Shown: positions 1 to 5,623 of the stretch, piece by piece
Position numbering within the stretch: the first letter of the stretch is position 1
Layout of the letters: each line of letters starts with the position of its first letter
Assembly: GCA_903952805.1 (NCBI GenBank)
Contig: CAJBHN010001058.1
Span: 1 to 5,623 of the forward strand
Length of the DNA: 5,623 bases
Reading direction: 5' to 3'
Source of the DNA: an uncultured Myxococcales bacterium
GTDB lineage: Bacteria; Myxococcota; UBA727; VGSZ01
Notes under the pieces: model-generated
Database searches by the model: none
What the model was told of the DNA's origin: nothing
The model's input: only the letters and a program-made list of their open reading frames with translations
Made by a program: the position numbers and the translations under genes

Positions 1-793
1 CCTTACCGAGGATGGCCTTGGCCGCTGGGTCGCGAATGCCGTCGAGGATCAGGTTGATGAGCAAGGCTGGCACGTCGAGAAGCTCGGTCTTGAGGTGACC
101 CGACAGTGCCGCATAGAGCAGGCGTTCGGCAGCGCCGATGACCGCCAACGTCGACAGCTCCGAGGGAAAGGGTTTGAGGAGGCCGTGGGCGCGGACCGCC
201 TCGGTGTGCTGGATGGCTTTGTCGGCCAACACGTCCGCGATGCGCATGACGGGCGCCCGCGCCCCTCGTGACGGCCCGCGGTTTTCCTGCAGGTACAGCA
301 GGGCGGCGTCGCCATGATGGAGAATCAGCTCCACCAAGCCGCTGGCGAGGACCTCGTAGGCGGCAGCGGCGGCTTCGGGCGTTCTGGCAGCGGCGATGGC
401 ACCCAGGCTTTGGTTGAAGCTGTCGACGACAGCGGCGTACACCGGCGCAAGGATGCTCTCAACAATGGCGGCTTTGTCGTCGAAGTACCGATAGAAGGTC
501 CCCTTGGCGACACCGGCACGGGTGGTGATGTCCTCGATGGTGACGGCTTCGATGCCGTCGGCCAGAAAGAGCTCCACAGCGGCGTCGGTGAGGCCGGTGG
601 TGCGTTCCTTCCGATTGGTGTCGCGGCGACCACCGGGTCGACCCGGTCTCTCGCTTGGGACCTTGGCTTGGATATCAACGCCCAGGGGGCGGGCCGTCGT
701 CGTCGTCCGTGAGGCCATCGGCGCCGACTTCGGCTTCGGCTGCCGCTTGAGCGGTGAGGGGGGCGATGCGCCGGTGGTCTTCTTCGCTGCCAT
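1..793 (-). CDS. TetR/AcrR-family transcriptional regulator, C-terminus cut by window edge
   Basis: A helix-turn-helix DNA-binding repressor-type protein; ligand and target genes cannot be told from the sequence. The frame runs without a stop from the ATG at 793-791 to the window edge, giving 264 visible residues. Residues about 62-108 form the TetR DNA-binding domain: a first helix with LTDAAVELFLADG, then VTIEDITTRAGVAKGTFYRYF (residues 84-104), the classic recognition-helix signature. Residues about 109-264 are the all-helical ligand-binding and dimerisation domain (for example ERLLYAALSGHLKTELLD), ending in DPAAKAILGK, so the true end is probably close. The oddity is the first 60 residues, rich in Lys, Arg, Pro and Thr. 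An internal ATG at 718-716 (residue 26) would shorten this part, and a GTG at 814-812 would lengthen it; none of the three has a clear Shine-Dalgarno site, so the start is uncertain. It lies 103 nt downstream of the peptidase gene in the same direction. The family is secure, the role unknown. Confidence 0.9.
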   Translation of the reverse strand, partial: MAAKKTTGASPPSPLKRQPKPKSAPMASRTTTTARPLGVDIQAKVPSERPGRPGGRRDTNRKERTTGLTDAAVELFLADGIEAVTIEDITTRAGVAKGTFYRYFDDKAAIVESILAPVYAAVVDSFNQSLGAIAAARTPEAAAAAYEVLASGLVELILHHGDAALLYLQENRGPSRGARAPVMRIADVLADKAIQHTEAVRAHGLLKPFPSELSTLAVIGAAERLLYAALSGHLKTELLDVPALLINLILDGIRDPAAKAILGK

Positions 794-834
794 TGGTCGG
801 GGTCTAGCCGACACAATGGCAGCGCGGAAGTGTG

Positions 835-850
835 AGCGGACTCAGCCGCT
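835..850 (-). other. Small hairpin upstream of the regulator gene
   Basis: On the plus strand AGCGG (835-839) and CCGCT (846-850) are perfect reverse complements around a 6-nt loop. It sits 42 nt before the regulator's ATG at 793. No T-tract follows, so it is not a convincing terminator. It could be a small operator-like palindrome or chance, since 5-bp GC-rich arms are common in such DNA. Confidence 0.2.
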
Positions 851-853
851 ACC

Positions 854-886
854 CCGAGGACGCCTGCGCATGCCGGTGGCCCTCGG
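854..886 (-). terminator. Possible hairpin after the peptidase stop codon (weak)
   Basis: CCGAGG (854-859) pairs with CCTCGG (881-886), and after a 2-nt bulge GCC (862-864) pairs with GGC (878-880), leaving a 13-nt loop. The structure begins 10 nt beyond the peptidase TAG (897-899), where a terminator would be expected. There is no run of T on the minus strand after it, so intrinsic termination is doubtful. Together with the hairpin at 835-850 it makes up most of the structure seen in the 103-nt gap at 794-896; no clear -35/-10 promoter is visible there. Confidence 0.25.
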
Positions 887-896
887 CCAGCGGCAG

Positions 897-2990
897 CTAC
901 TGGGGAGCAGCGGCGCCGACCAGTTCATCGGCGAGTGCACCAGCGCCGTAAATCTTGCGCAGAGCCTCAAGAATCGTGGCGGTGTGGACGGCAACGGCGC
1001 GGTTGTTGTCGGCGTTGAATCCGTACTCGCCACCCGAGGAATGGATGTTGCCATCAAAGATCAGGCCGACGACTTCGGCGTCCTTGCTGACAACGGGGGA
1101 GCCGGAGTTGCCGCCGATGATGTCGTTGGTGGTGGCGAAGTTCATCGGCGTCGTGAGGTCAAGCGCCTGCTGCGCCTTCAGCCACGATGCTGGCAGGTTG
1201 AACGGGAAGGCGCCGGTGTGACGTTCAAAGGCACCGCCGATCATCGTGACGGGGGCGATGTCGACGGCGCGCTCCTTCCAGCCAGCGATGCTGCCGTAGG
1301 ACAAGCGCAGGGTGAAGGTCGCGTCGGGATAGACACTGGTGCCGTAGACGGCGAAGCGGGCCCTGGCGACGACTTCGTTGGCGCGATCGATGACGCTATC
1401 GACCTCATTTTCAAAGCGCTGGCGCAGGCTGCGGGCGTCGGCGTCGACGAGGCGGGCCATGATGATCATCGGGTCACGGCTGTCGTCGATGAGCTTGCGG
1501 TTGCCGGCGAAGGCAGCGTCGACGAGGACCTTGCGGGCCTTGGGGTCACGCAGCTTGCTCCCGGCGATGAGCGCCCTGGCGAGGTCCTCGGGGGATTGCT
1601 TGGCGAGCACCTTCTTCACCAAGGGGTCGTCCACCGTCAGCATCTCGCGCATCTTGGAAAGACTGAACGCCAGCTTGAGGACCTCGAGCTCGGCATGGAT
1701 CGGGGCCGTCGACGCCAACGCTGACTTGACGCCGGGGAGGGCGGCGTCGCTGAATTCTTTGAGGCGCTTTTCGTTGGCCAGGGGCAACTCGTCGGCGAGG
1801 CGAACCAGCGTGCGGGCGTGCGTGAACGTCGACGACGAAAAGCCCCAGCCCCCCTCGAGGTTGATGTAGGCCGGCCACAGCTCACGGGCGATGCCCAGGG
1901 CTCGCTCGATGTCGGCGATGGCGGTCTGCAATTCAGCGCGCTGCTTGGGGTCTTTGACGGCGGCGATGAGTTCCTGTTGGGCCTTGACCTTGGAGGCGAA
2001 GAAGGAGGCATCGGTCAGGGTCTGCTGGCGACCGAAGCGGGCCTTGAAGCCATTCTCCATACTGAACAGGTCACTCTCGGCGATGCGCTGCTGTTCGGCG
2101 CCGCGGTTGCCGAATTCGATCAGGCGACCTCGCAGCTCGGCAATGCGCATCAGCCGACGGGGCTGCGAAAAGTCACGCTCAAAGGCGAGTTCGGCGACGG
2201 TGTATTCGCGGCTGGTGTGGCCGGGGTGGCCAGAGACGAACGTCACGTCGCCAGCCTTGGCGTTGCTCTTGGCAAAGGGCAGGAAGTGCTGCGTTTGCAG
2301 TGGCTTGCCACTGGCGTCGTAGACGCGGACGAAAGCGGCATCCACGTCGTAGCGGGGGAAGTTGAAGTTGTCGGGGTCACCGCCGAAAAAGGCGATGGCT
2401 GATTCGGGAGCCCACGCGAGGCGGACGTCTTGGAAGCGGCGGTACGTGTAGAGGTCATGGCGGCCTCCCTTGTAGAGCGTGACGACGTCGCAGCGGACGT
2501 CGTCGGAGGTGGCGCATTCCTTGGTGATGCGGGCCATCTCGGCGTTTTGGGCCTCGACCCAGGCTGCCCCGGTCTTGTTGGCCGTGGCCGTCGTCATGCG
2601 GGCGGTGACGTCGGTGATGGAGGTGAGCTGATTGATCTCGAAGTTCGGGCAGCGCAGCTCGCCCTTGAGGTTTTTGGCGAGGAAGCCACCCTTGATGAAA
2701 TCCGCCTTCGGCGACGACAAATCGGTGACGCATTGGCGGACACAGTGATGGTTGGTCATCACCAGGCCGTCCTTGGAGACAAAGCTCCCCGAGCACCCAC
2801 GCGCCAGTCGAGCCGAGCCCAGGCGGACCTTGTCGAGCCAGGCCTGGTCGGGCTTGAAACCGTATTTTTTGGCGACGGCGTCGGCAGGGAAGTTGTTGTA
2901 GGTCCACATGCCTTCGTCGGCGCGGACGGGGCTGGCGATGACGCCGACAAACAACGACGCAGCAAACAGAGCAACGAGGGACCTGATCAT
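897..2990 (-). CDS. S46-family serine dipeptidyl-peptidase (DPP7/DPP11-like), exported
   Basis: A 697-residue exopeptidase predicted to remove dipeptides from the N-terminus of peptides in the periplasm or cell envelope, feeding peptide uptake. Residues 1-24 are a Sec signal peptide: MIR, a hydrophobic core LVALFAASLFVGVIA, and a likely cleavage after PVRA, before DEG. The chymotrypsin-fold parts flank a helical insert at about 265-545. The triad is readable: His82 in TNHHC, Asp217 in FPRYDVD and Ser629 in GGNSGSP. From family structures as I recall them, Asn208 and Asn313 match residues that hold the substrate's free N-terminus. The residue that sets specificity lies 18 after the catalytic Ser; it is Gly647 (FDGN) here, as in DPP7, not Arg as in the acid-specific DPP11. 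Phe209 stands where the classical enzymes have Trp. Length fits the family (about 700). The start has a good ribosome site and the signal peptide follows directly. Cys66, 83, 87, 114, 159 and 167 could form disulfides after export. The family is certain, the substrate preference inferred. Confidence 0.95.
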   Translation of the reverse strand: MIRSLVALFAASLFVGVIASPVRADEGMWTYNNFPADAVAKKYGFKPDQAWLDKVRLGSARLARGCSGSFVSKDGLVMTNHHCVRQCVTDLSSPKADFIKGGFLAKNLKGELRCPNFEINQLTSITDVTARMTTATANKTGAAWVEAQNAEMARITKECATSDDVRCDVVTLYKGGRHDLYTYRRFQDVRLAWAPESAIAFFGGDPDNFNFPRYDVDAAFVRVYDASGKPLQTQHFLPFAKSNAKAGDVTFVSGHPGHTSREYTVAELAFERDFSQPRRLMRIAELRGRLIEFGNRGAEQQRIAESDLFSMENGFKARFGRQQTLTDASFFASKVKAQQELIAAVKDPKQRAELQTAIADIERALGIARELWPAYINLEGGWGFSSSTFTHARTLVRLADELPLANEKRLKEFSDAALPGVKSALASTAPIHAELEVLKLAFSLSKMREMLTVDDPLVKKVLAKQSPEDLARALIAGSKLRDPKARKVLVDAAFAGNRKLIDDSRDPMIIMARLVDADARSLRQRFENEVDSVIDRANEVVARARFAVYGTSVYPDATFTLRLSYGSIAGWKERAVDIAPVTMIGGAFERHTGAFPFNLPASWLKAQQALDLTTPMNFATTNDIIGGNSGSPVVSKDAEVVGLIFDGNIHSSGGEYGFNADNNRAVAVHTATILEALRKIYGAGALADELVGAAAPQ

Positions 2991-2994
2991 GAAG

Positions 2995-2999
2995 CCTCC
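2995..2999 (-). promoter_or_regulatory. Shine-Dalgarno site of the S46 peptidase gene
   Basis: CCTCC on the plus strand reads GGAGG on the coding strand, four bases before the ATG at 2990-2988. It supports this start, which is also the one that yields a complete signal peptide. A GGCC-GTC-GGCC inverted repeat (3000-3010) directly abuts it and could in principle affect access to the site. Confidence 0.7.
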
Positions 3000-3012
3000 G
3001 GCCGTCGGCCCT

Positions 3013-3029
3013 ACGTCACTCTCTGACGT
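3013..3029. repeat. Perfect inverted repeat ACGTCA-N5-TGACGT in the metH-peptidase gap
   Basis: ACGTCA (3013-3018) and TGACGT (3024-3029) are exact reverse complements separated by CTCTC. The repeat lies in the 75-nt gap between the metH stop and the peptidase start, 22 nt upstream of the peptidase ATG. It could be a protein-binding palindrome or a small RNA hairpin in the leader. There is no T-run after it on the minus strand, so it does not look like an intrinsic terminator for metH. I see no clear promoter in the gap. Confidence 0.45.
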
Positions 3030-3065
3030 CGGGAAAGCGGGTCGGAGAACCAGCCAGGCGAGGGA

Positions 3066-5623
3066 CTACAGCCCGGTCTCCGTCGACGGCGCACCGCTGC
3101 GGGCGTCAAAATAGGTTGCCTGGGGGTGGTGAAAGACCATGGCCGAGACGCTGGCTTCGGGGTCCATCATGAAGCCCTCGGTCAACTCGACCCCAATGCT
3201 GCCGGGCTCGAGAATTGACCACATCAGTGCCTGGTCCTCGAGGTTGGGGCAGGCAGGGTAGCCAAAGGAATACCGACGTCCACGATAGCGGGCGGAGAAC
3301 AGGTCTTGGGGCGCCAGGCTGGGCGGGTCGGGGAAACCCCACGCCGTGCGCAAGGTCCGGTGAATCCACTCGGCGAGGGCTTCGGCAGTCTCGATGGCGA
3401 TGGCCTGCAGGGCGTGCGAGCGCACGAAGGCGCCGTCACGCTTGAACTGCTCGGCGCGCTCGCGAACGGTCAGGCCGTTTCCCTGGCACGATGTCACGAA
3501 GAAAGCGACGTGGTCGACGAGTCCCGACGACACGGTCGGCACAAGGTCAGCAAGACAGCGCTGGTCGCCGGACGGTTGCCGCGGAAACGCCACCCGGCCG
3601 AGCTCGCCGGCGGCGTCGCTGAAGACGACGGTGTCGCTGCCGTCCACCCGGGCAGCGCGGACGAAGCGCCACGTGACTCGTGCTCGCAGCCAGTCCCCGG
3701 CCAGAATGTCGTCCTCGAGGGATTTGACGGTTTTGCGCAGGTCGATGGCCTTTTGGTCACCAGCCGCGATGAGCTGCTCCAGCTTGCCCTTGAGACCCAG
3801 GTGGCGCGTGTAGAGCATGGTCGGGTTGACGAGGGACCACACTTCTTCGAGCGGGATGTTGTCTCGCACATGGCGCTTGAGGTCGGGTGGTCGCGGAGGC
3901 TGACTGTGGGTGATGGCGACGGTGGGCGCCGTTGGTGGCAGCGGCGCGAACTGCTGCGGGGCGGCGGCGGCGGCGGCGGCGGCAGCGTCGTTGGCGTCCT
4001 TCACATCTTGGCGTTTGGTCGCCAACAACTCAAACAGTGCGGGTCGCTTGTCGTCGTCGAACAGGCGATTGGCGAGGTCCAGGCCGCTCATGGCATCGCG
4101 AGCGTAGAAGACGCCGGCGTCGCGGCCTTCGCCGGCGTAGGCGGTGGCGATGCGGCCATAGGTGAAGCGCTCGGTCAGGGCGGCACCACCAACGAGAATG
4201 GGGATGTCGACGCCGGCCACCCGCAGTTCCTCGGCGGTGGCGGCCATCTCCTGGGCGGACTTCACGAGCAGACCAGACAGGCCGATGAAGTCCGGCTTGT
4301 GCTCCTTGACCGCGGCGACCAGCGCCTGGGCGGGGACCTTGATGCCAAGATTGACGACGTCAAAGCCATTATTGGAGAGAATGATGTCGACGAGGTTTTT
4401 GCCGATATCGTGCACGTCGCCTTTGACCGTGGCGAGGATCATCCGGGCCTTGGCGGCACCCTGGGCCTTGGTCATGTACTGCTCGAGGTGACCGACGGCG
4501 GCCTTCATGACCTCGGCTGATTGCAGCACCTCGGCGACGATGAGTTGGTTGAGGCCGAACAGGCGACCGACCTCGGCCATGCCCGCCATCAAGGGGCCGT
4601 TGATGATCTCCAGCGGCGTGCTGCGGGCGCGGACCTCCTCAAGGTCGTCAACGAGACCCTCCTTGCTGCCTTCCAGCACCAGCGTGGCGAGCCGTTCTTC
4701 GACGGGGCGGGAGAGGTCGCGGCCGACCTTGGGGGCCGCACCCCGCGACTTGAAGTGGGCGCTGAAGGCGGCGACGGCGGCGTCGTAGTCGTCGGCCTCG
4801 GCAGCGATGATGCGCTCACACAGGGCAACGTCGTCAGCGGGGAGATGGGTGATGCGCTCAAGCTTCTCGGCGTTGACGATGGCCATGTCGAGCCCGGCCT
4901 CGAAGCATTTGTGCAGGAAGACCGTGTTGAGCGCTTCGCGGCCGCTGTCGGGGAGGCCAAACGAGACATTCGAGATGCCGAGGATGGTCCGGCAGCGGGG
5001 GAAGCGAGACTTGATGGCGCGGACGCCTTCGATCGTCGCCACTGCCGACCCGATGTATTGCTGGTCTCCCGTGCCACAGGGGAAGACGAGGGGATCAAAG
5101 ATGATGTCATCTTCGGGGATGCCGTAGTCGCCGGTGAGCAGCGCGTGGCTGCGCTCGGCGATCGCCAGCTTGCGGGCGATGGTGACGCCCATGCCCTGTT
5201 GGGGGTCGTCGTCGATGCAGCCGACCACGACGGCGGCGCCGTAGCGGCGGATGATGGGCACGACATCGTCGAAGCGCTCGCGGCCGTCTTCCAGGTTGAT
5301 GGAATTGACGATGGCCTTGCCCTGGCTGTGCTTGAGGGCTTCTTCGATGACGACGGCGTCGGTCGAATCGATCATCAGCGGCGCCTTCACCTTGCGGGTG
5401 AGGTGATGCATGAACGCGATCATGTCGGCGCGCTCGTCGCGGTCGGGGTTGGCCAGGCAGACGTCGATGACGTGGGCCCCGCCGCGAACTTGCTTGCGGC
5501 CAATCTCGGCGGCTTCTTCGAACTTGCCCTCCACGATGAGGCGTTTGAAGGCGCGGGAACCGATGACATTGGTACGTTCGCCAACGATGATGGGCCGGGT
5601 TTCGTCGAGGTCGATGAAGTCGA
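3066..5623 (-). CDS. metH: Cobalamin-dependent methionine synthase, N-terminal part outside window
   Basis: MetH moves the methyl group of 5-methyltetrahydrofolate through cobalamin to homocysteine, giving methionine and tetrahydrofolate, in the cytoplasm. The frame is open to the right edge; 851 residues are visible (residue 1 at 5621-5619) and the stop is TAG at 3068-3066. Domains in order: the pterin/folate-binding barrel, about 9-255, opening with RPIIVGERTNVIGS and containing NSIN and GISNVSFG; the four-helix cobalamin cap, about 305-390 (EIINGPLMAGMAEVGRLFG); the Rossmann cobalamin domain, about 392-520, with the full DxHxxG...SxL...GG signature (lower cobalt ligand His404 in GDVHDIGK, Ser449-Gly-Leu, Gly478-Gly479); an Ala/Pro linker, about 540-580; and the AdoMet-binding reactivation domain, about 588-840, with RxxxGY at Arg783-Tyr788 followed by PACP. 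Reactivation therefore looks intact. The protein ends about 15 residues after HHPQATYF, shorter than E. coli MetH. The homocysteine/zinc domain should lie upstream; whether it is fused or a separate gene cannot be seen. The GTG at 5534 is internal, not a start. Confidence 0.97.
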   Translation of the reverse strand, partial: DFIDLDETRPIIVGERTNVIGSRAFKRLIVEGKFEEAAEIGRKQVRGGAHVIDVCLANPDRDERADMIAFMHHLTRKVKAPLMIDSTDAVVIEEALKHSQGKAIVNSINLEDGRERFDDVVPIIRRYGAAVVVGCIDDDPQQGMGVTIARKLAIAERSHALLTGDYGIPEDDIIFDPLVFPCGTGDQQYIGSAVATIEGVRAIKSRFPRCRTILGISNVSFGLPDSGREALNTVFLHKCFEAGLDMAIVNAEKLERITHLPADDVALCERIIAAEADDYDAAVAAFSAHFKSRGAAPKVGRDLSRPVEERLATLVLEGSKEGLVDDLEEVRARSTPLEIINGPLMAGMAEVGRLFGLNQLIVAEVLQSAEVMKAAVGHLEQYMTKAQGAAKARMILATVKGDVHDIGKNLVDIILSNNGFDVVNLGIKVPAQALVAAVKEHKPDFIGLSGLLVKSAQEMAATAEELRVAGVDIPILVGGAALTERFTYGRIATAYAGEGRDAGVFYARDAMSGLDLANRLFDDDKRPALFELLATKRQDVKDANDAAAAAAAAAPQQFAPLPPTAPTVAITHSQPPRPPDLKRHVRDNIPLEEVWSLVNPTMLYTRHLGLKGKLEQLIAAGDQKAIDLRKTVKSLEDDILAGDWLRARVTWRFVRAARVDGSDTVVFSDAAGELGRVAFPRQPSGDQRCLADLVPTVSSGLVDHVAFFVTSCQGNGLTVRERAEQFKRDGAFVRSHALQAIAIETAEALAEWIHRTLRTAWGFPDPPSLAPQDLFSARYRGRRYSFGYPACPNLEDQALMWSILEPGSIGVELTEGFMMDPEASVSAMVFHHPQATYFDARSGAPSTETGL
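3960..3986. repeat. GGC trinucleotide repeat encoding a 9-alanine tract in the MetH linker
   Basis: Eight GGC units in a row (3960-3983) plus one AGC (3984-3986) on the plus strand; on the coding strand this is one GCT and eight GCC codons. It encodes Ala546-Ala554 of the visible MetH fragment, followed by a proline-rich stretch (PQQFAPLPPTAPT), i.e. a flexible interdomain linker. A pure codon repeat can change length by slippage without breaking the frame. Confidence 0.9.

Noticed and set aside
325..816. 163-residue minus-strand frame overlapping the regulator
   Set aside because: It is an out-of-frame reading rich in Arg, Ser and Pro; the adjacent frame gives a clear TetR DNA-binding domain over the same bases.
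504..1724. 406-residue open frame on the plus strand across the TetR/peptidase junction
   Set aside because: It runs antisense to two well-supported genes, has low-complexity Gly/Ala/Val/Asp-rich sequence and matches no family I recognise. Long antisense frames are expected opposite GC-rich codons.
3066..3113. Truncation of the MetH C-terminus
   Set aside because: The protein is shorter at the end than the E. coli enzyme, but it runs past the conserved HPQATYF segment, and many non-enterobacterial MetH proteins stop at about this point, so no damage is implied.
3306..4520. 404-residue open frame on the plus strand inside metH, plus shorter ones at 1818-2402 and 2430-3026
   Set aside because: Each is the complement of conserved metH or peptidase codons, with a glycine run that is simply the reverse of the alanine repeat. 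No ribosome site or recognisable domain was seen.
5532..5534. GTG as the start of methionine synthase
   Set aside because: The frame continues upstream to the window edge and encodes RPIIVGERTNVIGS, a conserved part of the folate-binding domain, so this GTG is an internal valine.
1..5623. Mobile element, CRISPR array, tRNA/rRNA or toxin-antitoxin/defence module
   Set aside because: No transposase, integrase, direct-repeat array, tRNA-like fold or small gene pair was found on either strand. The three genes account for all but 178 bases of the window.

Overview
The window is GC-rich chromosomal DNA, and all three genes are read leftward on the minus strand. In transcription order they are a vitamin B12-dependent methionine synthase (metH, 5' end outside the window), a secreted S46-family serine peptidase (complete), and a TetR/AcrR-type transcriptional regulator (3' end outside the window). 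Gaps are short (75 and 103 nt), so the window is almost entirely coding. High GC, a Sec-type signal peptide on an S46 exopeptidase, and an S46 sequence with the signatures DNFNFPRY and GGNSGSP suggest a GC-rich Gram-negative bacterium. Myxococcota or a similar lineage is my guess from sequence style; I cannot test it here.

Region by region (right to left, as transcribed): 5623-3066 encodes the folate-binding, cobalamin-binding and reactivation modules of MetH. The homocysteine-binding module expected before them lies beyond the right edge. An alanine/proline linker, whose alanine tract is a GGC trinucleotide repeat on the plus strand, joins the cobalamin module to the reactivation module. 3065-2991 is a short intergenic stretch with a perfect 6-bp inverted repeat and a clear Shine-Dalgarno site. 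2990-897 is the S46 peptidase, with an intact His/Asp/Ser triad and a glycine at the position that separates DPP7-like from DPP11-like enzymes. 896-794 is a second short intergenic stretch with two weak hairpins. 793-1 is the TetR regulator, with an unusually long basic, proline-rich N-terminal extension.

The genes share direction but have no obvious common pathway. MetH makes methionine in the cytoplasm, the peptidase would release dipeptides in the cell envelope, and the regulator's target is unknown. An operon is possible from the spacing but not shown. I see no mobile element, RNA gene, CRISPR array or defence system, and nothing that amounts to a new system. Several long open frames on the plus strand are judged to be antisense shadows of the real genes.
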